DNA from: Paenirhizobium cremeum
GTDB taxonomy: Bacteria; Pseudomonadota; Alphaproteobacteria; Rhizobiales; Rhizobiaceae
Direction of reading: 5' to 3'
NCBI RefSeq assembly: GCF_022884085.1
Contig: NZ_JAGGCS010000005.1
Span: 248,001-312,000 of the forward strand
DNA: 64,000 nucleotides
In this document: in pieces, positions 1 through 9,640 of the stretch
Numbering within the stretch: the stretch's first letter is position 1
How the letters are laid out: each line of letters starts with the position of its first letter
The notes under the pieces: model-generated
What the model saw: only the letters and a program-made list of their open reading frames with translations
What the model was told of the DNA's origin: nothing
Database searches by the model: none
Position numbers and translations under genes: made by a program

Positions 1-480
1 GAACAGCGCCTGCGTCATCCAGATGCCGATCAGTGCGATACGGTGGCGGCCGGTGCCGAACCGCGCCGTTGCCACCGTTGCCGCCATCAGGCTGAACCCG
101 ACCGCTGTTGCGACGTCGTACAAAGCCATTCGATGGGCGAAGCTGTCGCGCACCACGGGGAGAAGGTTGCCGGCGACCCAGATGAGGCTGGGGATGGCGG
201 CGAAGGAGGCGAGGGGACGTTCGTCGAGGCAGCGCAATCCGGACAGCCATAGACCGAAGGCCGAAAGCGCGATGAAGTTTGCGGCCTGGATCGAAACGAA
301 ATCGGGGATCTGTCCGCGAAAGCTGACCAGCGCGATGCCAAGCGCATGCGCGGCAAACCCCAGCCCGAACATCAGATAGTGCTTTTCACCGCGGGACCGC
401 AGCCAAGCCACAAGCAGCAGCATTGCCAGCGTGCCGGCTTCTGTCGCCCAGAGGAGGAACGCCGTTTTGACATCGAGCAC
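1..480 (-). CDS. Membrane sensor N-terminus, probably of a GGDEF protein (partial)
   Basis: This leftward gene runs off the left window edge; 160 codons are visible. I start it at GTG 480, with an AGGA about nine bases upstream, and the frame stays open to base 1. The translation begins VLDVKTAFLLWATEAGTLAM and alternates hydrophobic stretches of about 20 residues with short loops, giving five or six membrane segments. One loop reads FRGQIPDF. Rhizobial diguanylate cyclases often have a five- to six-helix sensor of this type before a C-terminal GGDEF domain, and that is my inference here. The catalytic domain lies outside the window, so the enzymatic call is not proven. It is divergent from clpP, and the shared 366-bp region holds a perfect palindrome at 599-618. 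Confidence 0.5.
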   Translation of the reverse strand, partial: MLDVKTAFLLWATEAGTLAMLLLVAWLRSRGEKHYLMFGLGFAAHALGIALVSFRGQIPDFVSIQAANFIALSAFGLWLSGLRCLDERPLASFAAIPSLIWVAGNLLPVVRDSFAHRMALYDVATAVGFSLMAATVATARFGTGRHRIALIGIWMTQALF

Positions 481-598
481 AGGGGTCGATCCTGAATTGG
501 TTTTTCGAGAATATGACTTCAAAGTGATGAAGACAGGTTAATCAGTTCCTACGAAAACGGCGATGCCGTGGCCGTCCCCAGTTTTTCTGCCCCTGTAT

Positions 599-618
599 TG
601 AACGTTACCGAACGTTCA
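599..618. promoter_or_regulatory. Perfect 20-bp palindrome, possible repressor operator
   Basis: The site reads TGAACGTTACCGAACGTTCA: two perfect 8-base inverted arms around ACCG. It contains two copies of the self-complementary AACGTT one helical turn apart. It sits between the leftward gene starting at 480 and clpP at 847. Such symmetry is typical of dimeric helix-turn-helix regulators of TetR type, but no regulator gene is adjacent. I cannot say which gene it controls. Confidence 0.4.
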
Positions 619-744
619 CCATATGAGCCGTTTCTTGTGAAGTGGGTCCCCAGGCATTCGGAAAGATTAGGCAATTTGCCGCAAAAGCCTTACGCCGGCG
701 GTTAAGACCGGCGCTTGACGATTAAGGATATCCAAACCTCGCGT

Positions 745-774
745 CTTGAAGTCGAGGGTGCGGACACTCTATGT
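745..774 (+). promoter_or_regulatory. Candidate heat-shock (RpoH-type) promoter of clpP
   Basis: CTTGAA at 745-750 is followed after 17 bases by TCTATGT at 768-774. This fits the alphaproteobacterial RpoH pattern CTTGAA-N17-CYTATNT with one mismatch in the -10. Transcription would begin near 781 and give a leader of about 66 bases. A second CTTGAC lies at 714-719, but no convincing -10 sits at the right spacing from it. Confidence 0.5.
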
Positions 775-846
775 AGGGATTGACAGATATTACGTGATTC
801 CCGCCGCGCATCGAGTGTTCGGGGAACAGGCTGACAAAGGACGGAC

Positions 847-1479
847 ATGAGAAATCCAGTTGATACCGCCATGGCTCTGGTGCCGATGGTCGTGGAACAG
901 ACCAATCGCGGCGAACGCTCCTACGACATCTTTTCCCGCCTGCTGAAGGAACGCATCATCTTCCTCACGGGTCCGGTCGAAGACACCATGGCTTCGCTCG
1001 TCTGCGCGCAATTGCTGTTTCTCGAGGCCGAGAACCCGAAGAAGGAAATCGCCCTCTACATCAATTCGCCGGGTGGCGTCGTGACCGCCGGCATGGCGAT
1101 CTACGACACCATGCAGTTCATTCGCCCTGCCGTGTCGACACTCTGCGTCGGGCAGGCTGCTTCCATGGGCTCGCTTTTGCTCGCCGCCGGCGAGAAGGGC
1201 ATGCGCTTTGCGACGCCGAACGCGCGCATCATGGTGCACCAGCCTTCGGGTGGTTTCCAGGGCCAGGCGTCCGACATCGAACGCCACGCTCGTGACATCA
1301 TCAAGATGAAGCGTCGCCTGAACGAAGTTTACGTAAAGCATACCGGCCGCACCTATGAAGAAGTCGAGCAGACGCTCGATCGCGACCATTTCATGGAGGC
1401 CGGAGAGGCGAAGGACTGGGGTCTGATCGACAAGATCCTGACGTCGCGCCAGGAAATCGAAGGTACGCCGGCAGCCTGA
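847..1479 (+). CDS. clpP: ATP-dependent Clp protease proteolytic subunit ClpP
   Basis: ClpP is the serine peptidase of the two-ring Clp protease; with ClpX or ClpA it degrades unfolded and tagged cytoplasmic proteins. The 210-residue length is normal. The catalytic triad is visible: Ser106 in GQAASMGS, His131 in MVHQPSGG and Asp180 in LDRDHF, each five positions below E. coli numbering. The short N-terminal segment before [14 protein letters not shown] would be the cleaved propeptide. AAGGA at 837-841 sits just before the ATG. clpX follows about 300 bp downstream on the same strand, and a candidate RpoH-type promoter at 745-774 fits heat induction. Confidence 0.97.
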   Translation: MRNPVDTAMALVPMVVEQTNRGERSYDIFSRLLKERIIFLTGPVEDTMASLVCAQLLFLEAENPKKEIALYINSPGGVVTAGMAIYDTMQFIRPAVSTLCVGQAASMGSLLLAAGEKGMRFATPNARIMVHQPSGGFQGQASDIERHARDIIKMKRRLNEVYVKHTGRTYEEVEQTLDRDHFMEAGEAKDWGLIDKILTSRQEIEGTPAA

Positions 1480-1777
1480 TGCTCCGTTGCCATATGGTCA
1501 CGACGCTAAATGAAGTGAAGCGCTCGTGATCACGTAAGGGGTTTAATCTGGCTGCGAAAGCGCTAATAGTAACTATTAAGGCTGTGTTGAATTTTTATGA
1601 CATAGTCTGCGGTCTGTAGGGGTTTCGTTGCCGCCGGTCTGATTTGTGGATCGAATGGACCGGCTAGTACCTCTCCGGATCGGATAAGGCCCGGGGCCGA
1701 AGGGCGATCCGCGCCGGGCGTAGAGAGTGACCGCCCTCCGTCGAGGCGGAGGAGCGGCGTGCTGGAAGGATGAAGAT
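1480..1777 (+). other. clpP-clpX intergenic region
   Basis: This gap of almost 300 bp holds no credible gene. I found neither a clear hairpin with a T-run after clpP nor a promoter with good -35 and -10 elements before clpX. clpX may be read through from clpP or use a promoter I cannot recognise. Confidence 0.5.
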
Positions 1778-3055
1778 ATGAGCAAGGTCAGCGGTAGCAA
1801 CGGCGGTGACTCCAAGAATACCCTTTATTGTTCCTTCTGCGGCAAGAGCCAGCACGAGGTCCGCAAGCTGATTGCCGGCCCGACGGTATTCATCTGTGAT
1901 GAATGCGTCGAATTGTGCATGGACATCATCCGCGAGGAGAACAAGAGCTCCATGGTGAAGTCCCGTGACGGCGTTCCCACGCCGCAGGACATCATCAAGA
2001 TCCTCGACGAATATGTGATCGGCCAGAAGCAGGCCAAGAAGATCCTTTCCGTCGCGGTGCACAACCATTACAAGCGCCTGTCGCACGCTTCCAAGGGCGG
2101 TGACGTCGAGCTTGCGAAGTCGAACATCCTGCTCGTCGGTCCGACCGGCTGCGGCAAGACCTATCTTGCCCAGACGCTGGCCCGCATCATCGACGTTCCC
2201 TTCACCATGGCGGACGCCACGACGCTGACCGAAGCCGGCTATGTCGGTGAGGACGTCGAGAACATCATCCTGAAGCTCCTGCAGGCTGCCGACTACAATG
2301 TCGAGCGTGCCCAGCGCGGCATCGTCTATATCGACGAAGTCGACAAGATTTCCCGCAAGTCGGACAACCCCTCCATCACCCGCGACGTGTCGGGCGAGGG
2401 CGTGCAGCAGGCGCTCTTGAAGATCATGGAAGGCACGGTCGCTTCGGTTCCGCCGCAGGGTGGCCGCAAGCATCCGCAGCAGGAATTCCTGCAGGTCGAC
2501 ACGACGAACATCCTGTTCATCTGCGGCGGCGCATTCGCAGGTCTCGACAAGATCATCTCCGCCCGCGGCGAGAAGACTTCGATCGGCTTCGGCGCGACCG
2601 TGGCTGCCCCGGACGACCGGCGCGTCGGCGAGGTGCTGCGCGAACTGGAACCTGAGGATCTCGTCAAGTTCGGTCTGATCCCGGAATTCATCGGCCGTCT
2701 GCCGGTTCTGGCGACGCTGGAAGACCTCGATGAGGACGCTCTCATCCAGATCCTGTCCGAGCCGAAGAACGCATTGGTCAAGCAGTACCAGCGCCTGTTC
2801 GAGATGGAAGACGTGGAGCTGACCTTCCACGAGGATGCGCTTCGCGGCATCGCCCGCAAGGCGATCGTCCGCAAGACCGGCGCCCGCGGCCTGCGCTCGA
2901 TCATGGAGAAGATCCTGCTCGACACCATGTTCGAACTGCCGGAACTCGAAGGTGTGCGCGAAGTCGTCATTTCGGACGATGTCGTCAACGGCAATTCGCG
3001 TCCGCTCTACATTTACGCCGATCGCCAGGAAGAAAAGGCCAACGCTTCGGCCTGA
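1778..3055 (+). CDS. clpX: ATP-dependent Clp protease ATP-binding subunit ClpX
   Basis: ClpX is the hexameric AAA+ unfoldase that recognises substrates, including ssrA-tagged ones, and threads them into ClpP. I start it at ATG 1778 (425 residues), preceded by GGAAGGA at 1764-1770; a longer reading from 1727 would add 17 residues without family support. The N-terminal zinc-binding domain has Cys18, Cys21, Cys40 and Cys43. Walker A is GPTGCGKT at 121-128, and Walker B lies in [10 protein letters not shown]. The pore loop GYVG and the sensor and lid region follow in normal order. In alphaproteobacteria ClpXP also degrades the cell-cycle regulator CtrA. A terminator follows at 3086. Confidence 0.97.
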   Translation: MSKVSGSNGGDSKNTLYCSFCGKSQHEVRKLIAGPTVFICDECVELCMDIIREENKSSMVKSRDGVPTPQDIIKILDEYVIGQKQAKKILSVAVHNHYKRLSHASKGGDVELAKSNILLVGPTGCGKTYLAQTLARIIDVPFTMADATTLTEAGYVGEDVENIILKLLQAADYNVERAQRGIVYIDEVDKISRKSDNPSITRDVSGEGVQQALLKIMEGTVASVPPQGGRKHPQQEFLQVDTTNILFICGGAFAGLDKIISARGEKTSIGFGATVAAPDDRRVGEVLRELEPEDLVKFGLIPEFIGRLPVLATLEDLDEDALIQILSEPKNALVKQYQRLFEMEDVELTFHEDALRGIARKAIVRKTGARGLRSIMEKILLDTMFELPELEGVREVVISDDVVNGNSRPLYIYADRQEEKANASA

Positions 3056-3085
3056 CCCGCGGTCCGCGCAAGAATGAAGATGAAA

Positions 3086-3110
3086 GCTCGCCCTTGTGGC
3101 GGGCCTTTTT
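3086..3110 (+). terminator. Rho-independent terminator after clpX
   Basis: The stem GCTCGCC/GGCGGGC (3086-3092 with 3098-3104, one G-U pair) has a CTTGT loop and is followed by C and five Ts. Confidence 0.75.
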
Positions 3111-3368
3111 CGTTGCGCAGACCCTTTTCCAGTGTTGTTTTAGACCAATGACGCTGCCGCTACCGTAAATCGTCAAAACGCGGTTTTCGCCGGCCACGGC
3201 TTGGGTTAGAAAAGAACGAAGTGCTTCGCTCGCGGTCGACACCGCGGATCGGATCGCGGGACTGGCCGCTTGTCTCGCTTCAGGCCAGGCAAACGGGTTA
3301 TTTGTAGGTTCGGGCATCTGCCTGTAATATCGCTGTCACAATGCCGGTGGCGGTACAGGCATGTCAGG

Positions 3369-3397
3369 CTTGAATTCGCGTTCTGAGAACTCCATTT
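3369..3397 (+). promoter_or_regulatory. Candidate heat-shock promoter of lon
   Basis: CTTGAA at 3369-3374 is followed after exactly 17 bases by CCATTT at 3392-3397. This matches the sigma32 consensus CTTGAA-N17-CCATNT. Transcription would begin near 3404, about 80 bases before the lon start codon. The rest of the 3111-3483 gap shows no gene. Confidence 0.6.
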
Positions 3398-3483
3398 CTT
3401 GGAGGAGCAAGAAATATGCCTGTCGCCTTCGGGGTAGGGCATTAGGTTCCGGGTCCGCCCCGGGACGTCGGAAAGGAAGTGAA

Positions 3484-5901
3484 ATGTCGAAAACGTCTGC
3501 AGCAAACGAGAGCAATATCTATCCCGTATTGCCTCTGCGCGACATCGTGGTTTTCCCACACATGATCGTGCCTCTGTTCGTCGGGCGCGAGAAGTCCATT
3601 CGCGCTCTGGAAGAGGTCATGGGCTCCGACAAGCAGATCATGCTGGCGACCCAGATTAATGCCGGTGATGACGATCCGGCTCCGTCGGCCATCTACGAGG
3701 TCGGCACGGTTGCCAACGTTCTCCAGCTTCTCAAGCTGCCGGACGGCACCGTCAAGGTGCTGATCGAAGGCCGGGCGCGCGCCCGGATCGATGGCTATAC
3801 CGCACGCGAAGAGTTCTACGAAGCGACGGCCCATGTTCTCGCCGAACCGGCCGAAGACGCCGTCGAGATCGAGGCGCTTTCCCGCTCGGTCGTCTCCGAG
3901 TTCGAGAACTACGTCAAGCTGAACAAGAAGATCTCGCCGGAAGTCGTTGGCGCCGCGAGCCAGATCGAGGACTACTCGAAGCTGGCCGATACGGTCGCTT
4001 CGCACCTGTCGATCAAGATCACCGAGAAGCAGGAGATGCTCGAGACCGTCAGCGTCAAGCAGCGTCTCGAAAAGGCTCTCGGCTTCATGGAGGGCGAAAT
4101 TTCCGTCCTTCAGGTCGAAAAGCGCATCCGCTCGCGCGTCAAGCGCCAGATGGAGAAGACCCAGCGCGAGTATTACCTGAACGAACAGATGAAGGCGATC
4201 CAGAAGGAGCTCGGCGACGGCGAGGATGGCCGCGACGAGATGGCCGAACTGGAAGAGCGCATCTCCAAGACCAAGCTTTCCAAGGAAGCCAAGGAAAAGG
4301 CCGAGGCCGAACTGAAGAAGCTGCGCCACATGAGCCCCATGTCGGCGGAAGCGACGGTCGTTCGCAACTACCTCGACTGGCTGCTGGGCCTGCCCTGGGG
4401 CAAGAAGTCCAAGGTCAAGGTGGACCTGAACGCCGCCGAGAAGATCCTCGACGAGGATCATTTCGGTCTCGACAAGGTCAAGGAACGCATTGTCGAATAT
4501 CTCGCCGTCCAGGCGCGTGCGACCAAGATCAAAGGCCCGATTCTGTGCCTCGTCGGCCCTCCGGGCGTCGGCAAGACCTCGCTTGCGAAGTCGATCGCCA
4601 AGGCGACCGGCCGCGAATATGTGCGCATGGCGCTCGGCGGCGTTCGTGACGAAGCCGAGATCCGAGGCCACCGCCGCACCTATATCGGCTCGATGCCCGG
4701 CAAGATCGTGCAGTCGATGAAGAAGGCGAAGAAGTCAAACCCGCTCTTCCTGCTCGACGAGATCGACAAGATGGGCATGGACTTCCGCGGCGACCCGTCC
4801 TCGGCCCTGCTTGAGGTGCTGGATCCGGAACAGAACTCCACCTTCATGGACCACTATCTCGAGGTGGAATACGACCTGTCCAACGTGATGTTCGTCACCA
4901 CGGCCAACACGCTCAACATTCCGGGTCCCCTGATGGACCGCATGGAGATCATCCGCATCGCCGGTTACACGGAAGATGAAAAGCGGGAGATCGCCAAGCG
5001 GCACCTTCTGCCCAAGGCGATCAAGGAGCATGCGCTGCGGCCGGAAGAGTTTTCGGTCTCCGACGATGCTCTGATGGCCGTGATCCAGCAGTATACCCGC
5101 GAAGCCGGTGTCCGTTCCTTCGAGCGAGAACTGATGAAGCTCGCCCGCAAGGCGGTCACCGAGATCATCAAGGGCAAGGTGAAGTCTGTCGCCGTGACCG
5201 CCGAGAACATACACGACTATCTCGGTGTGCCGCGCTTCCGTCATGGTGAGGCCGAAGGCGAGGATCAGGTCGGTATTGTTACCGGTCTGGCCTGGACCGA
5301 GGTCGGCGGCGAACTGCTGACGATCGAAGGCGTGATGATGCCGGGCAAGGGCCGCATGACGGTCACCGGTAACCTGAAGGACGTCATGAAGGAGTCGATT
5401 TCGGCTGCCGCTTCCTATGTCCGCTCGCGGGCCGTGGATTTCGGCATCGAACCCCCGCGGTTCGACAAGAGCGACATCCACGTGCACGTTCCGGAAGGCG
5501 CGACGCCGAAGGACGGTCCGTCCGCCGGTATCGCCATGGCAACGGCAATCGTCTCCGTCATGACCGGCATTCCGGTTTCCAAGGATGTCGCCATGACGGG
5601 TGAGGTCACGCTGCGCGGTCGCGTTCTGCCGATCGGCGGTCTCAAGGAAAAGCTGCTTGCGGCTCTCCGCGGCGGCATCAAGAAAGTTCTGATCCCGGAA
5701 GAAAACGCCAAGGATCTGGCGGACATTCCGGACAACGTGAAGAACAATCTGGAGATCGTTCCCGTCTCGCGCATGGGCGAGGTTATCAGGCATGCCCTGG
5801 TCCGCGTACCTGAACCGATTGAATGGGACGGAACGGTTGAAACTCCTGCAATCGGCACTGTGGAAGGTGCCGACGATGCGGGCGCTTCCATGGCACATTG
5901 A
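3484..5901 (+). CDS. lon: ATP-dependent protease Lon
   Basis: Lon degrades damaged and selected regulatory cytoplasmic proteins using ATP. I start at ATG 3484 (805 residues) because AAAGGAAG precedes it at the right distance and [24 protein letters not shown] is cut here as [20 protein letters not shown], the usual Lon beginning; an upstream in-frame start at 3361 would fall on the heat-shock promoter. The order is the N-terminal LON substrate domain (about 1-210), a coiled helical linker, the AAA+ module with Walker A GPPGVGKT at 358-365, and the peptidase domain with the Ser680/Lys723 dyad in GPSAG and GGLKEK. A strong terminator at 5947 and then hupB follow. Confidence 0.97.
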   Translation: MSKTSAANESNIYPVLPLRDIVVFPHMIVPLFVGREKSIRALEEVMGSDKQIMLATQINAGDDDPAPSAIYEVGTVANVLQLLKLPDGTVKVLIEGRARARIDGYTAREEFYEATAHVLAEPAEDAVEIEALSRSVVSEFENYVKLNKKISPEVVGAASQIEDYSKLADTVASHLSIKITEKQEMLETVSVKQRLEKALGFMEGEISVLQVEKRIRSRVKRQMEKTQREYYLNEQMKAIQKELGDGEDGRDEMAELEERISKTKLSKEAKEKAEAELKKLRHMSPMSAEATVVRNYLDWLLGLPWGKKSKVKVDLNAAEKILDEDHFGLDKVKERIVEYLAVQARATKIKGPILCLVGPPGVGKTSLAKSIAKATGREYVRMALGGVRDEAEIRGHRRTYIGSMPGKIVQSMKKAKKSNPLFLLDEIDKMGMDFRGDPSSALLEVLDPEQNSTFMDHYLEVEYDLSNVMFVTTANTLNIPGPLMDRMEIIRIAGYTEDEKREIAKRHLLPKAIKEHALRPEEFSVSDDALMAVIQQYTREAGVRSFERELMKLARKAVTEIIKGKVKSVAVTAENIHDYLGVPRFRHGEAEGEDQVGIVTGLAWTEVGGELLTIEGVMMPGKGRMTVTGNLKDVMKESISAAASYVRSRAVDFGIEPPRFDKSDIHVHVPEGATPKDGPSAGIAMATAIVSVMTGIPVSKDVAMTGEVTLRGRVLPIGGLKEKLLAALRGGIKKVLIPEENAKDLADIPDNVKNNLEIVPVSRMGEVIRHALVRVPEPIEWDGTVETPAIGTVEGADDAGASMAH

Positions 5902-5946
5902 GGCTCTTTTGCCTTAATCTTGCCAAATTGGCACATCGAACGGAAA

Positions 5947-5974
5947 AAGGCTGGCAAAAATGCCAGCCTTTTTT
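5947..5974 (+). terminator. Strong Rho-independent terminator after lon
   Basis: A perfect 10-bp stem, AAGGCTGGCA/TGCCAGCCTT, has an AAAA loop and runs straight into a tract of Ts. It separates lon from hupB. Confidence 0.93.
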
Positions 5975-6106
5975 GTGCAAACTCCCTGAAACGTCTTGTT
6001 TTCCGGGCAATTGCGGTGCTTTTCAGTTGCGTAGGGCAGATGCTTACGTATTCTCCGCCCGACTTATCCATTGAGTCGTTTCATACCAGTCAGAAAGGGT
6101 GGAAAC

Positions 6107-6382
6107 ATGAACAAGAACGAACTCGTATCCGCGGTCGCCGAAAAGGCCGGCCTCACCAAGGCCGATGCAGCTTCCGCCGTTGACGCCGTTTTCGAAACGG
6201 TTCAGGCCGAGCTGAAGAACGGCGGCGATGTTCGCCTCGCTGGCTTCGGTGCTTTCACCGTCGCTCGTCGCGAAGCCTCCAAGGGCCGCAACCCGTCGAC
6301 CGGCGCTGAAGTCGATATCCCGGCTCGCAACGTTCCGAAGTTCACGGCCGGCAAGGGCCTGAAGGACGCTGTCAACAGCTGA
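6107..6382 (+). CDS. hupB: DNA-binding protein HU (HupB type)
   Basis: HU is a small basic nucleoid protein that bends DNA as a dimer. The 91-residue length is the family norm. It opens MNKNELVSAVAEKAGLTKAD and carries the HU signature around GFGAFTVARREASKGRNP, including the DNA-binding beta arm with RNPSTG. ATG 6107 is preceded by AAAGGGTGG; an in-frame codon 12 residues earlier lacks support. It has its own terminators on both sides and so is probably transcribed alone. The order clpP-clpX-lon-hupB is conserved in many proteobacteria. Confidence 0.96.
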   Translation: MNKNELVSAVAEKAGLTKADAASAVDAVFETVQAELKNGGDVRLAGFGAFTVARREASKGRNPSTGAEVDIPARNVPKFTAGKGLKDAVNS

Positions 6383-6432
6383 TCGGCTGGCTGTCGTTCG
6401 GCCCCAGGGCGGAACGCATAGCTCTGCAAATT

Positions 6433-6458
6433 AAGCCCGGCCTCGGCCGGGCTTTTCT
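6433..6458 (+). terminator. Rho-independent terminator after hupB
   Basis: The 9-bp stem AAGCCCGGC/GCCGGGCTT (6433-6441 with 6446-6454) has a CTCG loop and is followed by Ts. Confidence 0.9.
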
Positions 6459-6548
6459 TTTGCGTCTTGCCGGCTGTTACGACTTGCCTTGCCGATCCAT
6501 TCGCCGGCGTCTCGGGGGAGGGGCGGGCGTCCCGACAAAGTGAGTCAA

Positions 6549-6566
6549 CTGTCATGTGCGTGTCAT
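6549..6566 (+). promoter_or_regulatory. PHO box (PhoB binding site)
   Basis: CTGTCAT (6549-6555), four bases, then GTGTCAT (6560-6566) match the rhizobial PHO box CTGTCAT-N4-CTGTCAT at 13 of 14 defined positions. A weaker third repeat, GTGACGC at 6571-6577, keeps the 11-base period. The site lies 54 bases before the start of the phytase-like gene, which suggests induction under phosphate starvation. Confidence 0.7.
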
Positions 6567-6620
6567 GCACGTGACGCAAAAGCCTTCTGTTCCTTTCTCA
6601 TGGAAACAGGAGGTTTCCCG

Positions 6621-8819
6621 ATGACGTATTCCATTTCCCGCGCCGCGCTGACGGCCGCGCTGCTGGCTTCGGTCGCGGCGCCGGCCGCTGCCGACCAGGT
6701 CTTCAATCGTATTGCGTCCTTCCCCGTTGCCACCAACCTGCCGGCCGACAAGGACAAGCTTTCGACCACCTCGGCCGAGATCATCACCGCCTCGGAAGAC
6801 GGTAACACGCTGATCTATTCGGACAGCCCGCTCGGCGCGATCGGTTTTGTCGACATCACCGACGCCAAGGCTCCGAAGGCCGGCAGCGCCCTGATGATGG
6901 ACGGCGAGCCGACCTCCGTCGCCGTCGTCGGTGCCAAGGCGCTGGTTGCCGTCAACACCTCCGAGAACAAGCAGAAACCTTCCGGCAAGCTCGCCATCGT
7001 CGACGTCGCCTCCATGAAGATCGATGCGACCTGTGATCTCGGCGGCCAGCCGGACTCCGTTGCGATCTCTCCGGACAAGACGTTTGCCGCCATCGCCATC
7101 GAGAACGAGCGTGACGAAGAGCTCGACGAGGGCAAGCTGCCGCAGATGCCGGCCGGCGATCTCGCAATCGTCTCCCTGAAGGACGGCGTTGCCGATTGCG
7201 CTTCCATCAAGCACGTCGCCCTGACCGGGCTTGCCGAAATTGCGCCGGAGGACCCGGAGCCCGAATTCGTCTCGATCAACAGCCTCGGCGAAATCGGCCT
7301 GACGCTCCAGGAAAACAACCATATCGTCATCGTCGACGGCAAAACCGGCGAAGTGAAGAATCACTTCTCCGCCGGCAAGGTCGATCTCGCCGGTATCGAT
7401 ACCAAGTCCGATGGCGCGTTGAAGTTCACCGGCAAGAAGGAAGGCGTCCTGCGCGAGCCCGACGCCCTGAAGTGGCTGGACGACAATCGTTTCGTCGTTG
7501 CCAATGAAGGCGATTACGAAGGCGGTTCGCGCAGCTTCACCATCTTCGACAAGACCGGCAAGGTTCTTTACGAATCCGGCCCCTCGCTGGAACTCGCCAT
7601 CGCCCGGATCGGTCATTTCCCGGACAAGCGCGCCAAGTCCAAGGGCGTCGAACTCGAAGGTTTGGAAGCCGCAACCTTCAACGGTCAGAAATACTTCTTC
7701 GTACTTTCCGAACGTGCTTCGATCGTAGGCGTCTACAAGGACACCGGCGCGGAGCCGGAACTCGTTCAGCTTCTGCCGTCCGGCGTCTCTCCGGAAGGCG
7801 CGGTTGCCATTCCCGGCCGTAACCTGTTCGCGACCGCCAATGAGGTTGATCTCGGTGAAGACGGTGGCCCGCGTTCGCACGTCATGGTTTATGAGCTTGC
7901 CGAGGGCACGCCGGCCTATCCGATGATCCGCTCCGAAATCGTCGACGGTGCACCCATCGGCTGGGGCGCGCTCTCCGGTCTTGTGGGCGATGCCGAGAAG
8001 GCCGGCACGCTTTATGCGGTCAATGACAGCTTCTATTCCATGCAGCCGACGATCTTCACGATCGATGCGACGCAGAAGCCTGCCGTCATCACCTCTGCCC
8101 TGCCGGTGATCCGCGGCGGCGCGGCGGCCCAGAAACTCGACATCGAAGGCATCACGCTGGACGGCAAGGGCGGCTTCTGGCTCGCTTCCGAAGGCGATCC
8201 GGCAAAGCTCATCGGTCACGGCATCTACAACGTCGACGCCAAGGGCGAGATCAAGTCCGAAATCGGCTTCCCGGTCGAACTGCTCGCGGGCCAGACCCGC
8301 TTCGGCCTCGAAGGCATCACCTCGGTCGGCGAGGGCGACGACCTGACGCTGTGGATGGCCGTGCAACGCGAATGGAAGGATGACGAGAAGGGCACCGTCA
8401 AGCTCGTCTCCTACAACCCGAAGGCCAAGGAGTGGGGCGCCGTCAGCTATCCGCTCGACAAGTCGGAAGCCGGCTGGGTCGGTCTTTCGGAAATCACCGC
8501 CCATGGCGACTACGTTTATGTGGTCGAACGTGACAACCAGGTGGGCGACAACGCCAAGCTCAAGAAGCTCTACCGTGTCGCCATTGCCGACCTGAAGCCT
8601 GCTAAGCTCGGCGACAAGCTGCCGCTGGTAAAGAAGGAAGAAGTCCACGACTTCATCACGGACCTGAAGAACGCCACCAACGGCTATGTCGTCGACAAGC
8701 TGGAAGGCTTCACCTTCGATGCCGCCGGCAAGGCCTTCGCCGTGACCGACAATGATGGCGTCGATGACAGCTCGGGCGAGACCCTGTTCTTCCCCGTCGA
8801 TCTGAAGGTCATCAACTGA
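6621..8819 (+). CDS. Secreted phytase-like esterase (esterase-like activity of phytase family)
   Basis: This is probably an exported beta-propeller phosphoesterase of the phytase-like family. The start is ATG 6621, set by AGGAGG at 6608-6613. The 732-residue product begins with a signal peptide: MTYSISR, a hydrophobic core, then cleavage after APAAA near residue 24. The N-terminal part shows repeated propeller-blade patterns such as DGNTLIYSDSPLGAIGFVDI and GKLAIVDVASMKIDA. The C-terminal half has the phytase-like pattern of repeated LEGIT and LEGF motifs next to GFWLASEGDP. Acidic metal-site candidates occur (TDNDGVDDSSGE). The PHO box at 6549 independently points to phosphorus scavenging. 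The substrate is unknown; the propeller could act on other esters. Confidence 0.8.
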   Translation: MTYSISRAALTAALLASVAAPAAADQVFNRIASFPVATNLPADKDKLSTTSAEIITASEDGNTLIYSDSPLGAIGFVDITDAKAPKAGSALMMDGEPTSVAVVGAKALVAVNTSENKQKPSGKLAIVDVASMKIDATCDLGGQPDSVAISPDKTFAAIAIENERDEELDEGKLPQMPAGDLAIVSLKDGVADCASIKHVALTGLAEIAPEDPEPEFVSINSLGEIGLTLQENNHIVIVDGKTGEVKNHFSAGKVDLAGIDTKSDGALKFTGKKEGVLREPDALKWLDDNRFVVANEGDYEGGSRSFTIFDKTGKVLYESGPSLELAIARIGHFPDKRAKSKGVELEGLEAATFNGQKYFFVLSERASIVGVYKDTGAEPELVQLLPSGVSPEGAVAIPGRNLFATANEVDLGEDGGPRSHVMVYELAEGTPAYPMIRSEIVDGAPIGWGALSGLVGDAEKAGTLYAVNDSFYSMQPTIFTIDATQKPAVITSALPVIRGGAAAQKLDIEGITLDGKGGFWLASEGDPAKLIGHGIYNVDAKGEIKSEIGFPVELLAGQTRFGLEGITSVGEGDDLTLWMAVQREWKDDEKGTVKLVSYNPKAKEWGAVSYPLDKSEAGWVGLSEITAHGDYVYVVERDNQVGDNAKLKKLYRVAIADLKPAKLGDKLPLVKKEEVHDFITDLKNATNGYVVDKLEGFTFDAAGKAFAVTDNDGVDDSSGETLFFPVDLKVIN

Positions 8820-8850
8820 TCCTTCGTCCTTTCGGGACGACGCGGTCCGA

Positions 8851-8876
8851 GGCCGGGCGAGAAATCGCCCGGCCTT
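8851..8876. terminator. Hairpin terminator between convergent genes
   Basis: A perfect 10-bp stem GGCCGGGCGA/TCGCCCGGCC (8851-8860 with 8865-8874) has a GAAA loop. Only a short T/C-rich tail follows on the plus strand. It lies between the phytase-like gene and the convergent hydrolase and could serve both. Confidence 0.7.
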
Positions 8877-8884
8877 CCCCCGTT

Positions 8885-9640
8885 TTATCGGCGTGTTCGG
8901 CGAAGAAATTCGGCGACAGGCCCGATCAGGCGGTCGGGAGCCGAAACATGGGGTGCATGCCCCGTGTCGAGTGTTACGACTTCCGCACCCGGCACCAGTT
9001 CCTGCATGCGCCGTTGCAGGTAGATGAACACCGACTGGTCATCGGTCGCCTCGACATAAAGGCGCGGGATGCGGCCGAAGCGTTCGCTGGTGAGGAGAGG
9101 GGCCGCTGCCCGCCCGCCTTCCGGCTGCGGCGTAAGCCTGGCGGCAGCCGAAAGCGCGGCCTCGCGCGGCAGATCGTTGAGAAAATGCCGGGCTGCGGCC
9201 TCGGCCGGAACGGTGCTGACAAGCCCGTCTTTCGACCATACGAGGTGGGGCGAGATGCCGCCCGCCTCGGGATGCGCGGGGAGCGCCTGTTTCACGACCT
9301 CACCGTATCCCATGCCCGAAGGCAGCATCATGCCCGCCACATAGACGATCCCGGTGATCGCTTCCGGCATGGCCTCGCCCAGAGCCGAAGCTGCAACGCC
9401 GCCGCCGGAATGGGCGATTACCGCCACACGTGCGCCGGCGGCGTCAACGAGCGAACGCAGATGCGAGACATAGAGATCGAGATTGACCGCTTCCGGCGGC
9501 GTGTCGTCCACCCCGTTGCCCGGCAGATCGACCGCGATTGGCTCGAAGCCCGATGCTTCGAGCAGAGGCGAAAACCCTTCCCATACCCATGAGCCCTGCC
9601 AGGCCCCGTGAATCAGGAGAACGGGAAGCCTCCGGCTCAT
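8885..9640 (-). CDS. Alpha/beta hydrolase
   Basis: This 251-residue serine hydrolase has the alpha/beta fold. MSRRLPVLLIHGAW opens with the strand carrying the HG oxyanion motif (His11-Gly12). The nucleophile is Ser78 in AHSGGG, and the catalytic His lies near the C-terminus in DTGHAPH. DLPGNG at 38-43 is also typical. Its ATG at 9640 overlaps the stop codon of the upstream oxygenase by four bases, so the two are translationally coupled; a longer reading to 9757 would lie inside the oxygenase and is rejected. The substrate is unknown. It resembles small esterases of the salicylate-esterase/methylesterase-like group. Confidence 0.8.
   Translation of the reverse strand: MSRRLPVLLIHGAWQGSWVWEGFSPLLEASGFEPIAVDLPGNGVDDTPPEAVNLDLYVSHLRSLVDAAGARVAVIAHSGGGVAASALGEAMPEAITGIVYVAGMMLPSGMGYGEVVKQALPAHPEAGGISPHLVWSKDGLVSTVPAEAAARHFLNDLPREAALSAAARLTPQPEGGRAAAPLLTSERFGRIPRLYVEATDDQSVFIYLQRRMQELVPGAEVVTLDTGHAPHVSAPDRLIGPVAEFLRRTRR

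Noticed and set aside
600..613. GAAC-N6-GAAC resembling a LexA box upstream of clpP
   Set aside because: The spacing is six, not seven, and the bases are explained by the larger perfect palindrome at 599-618.
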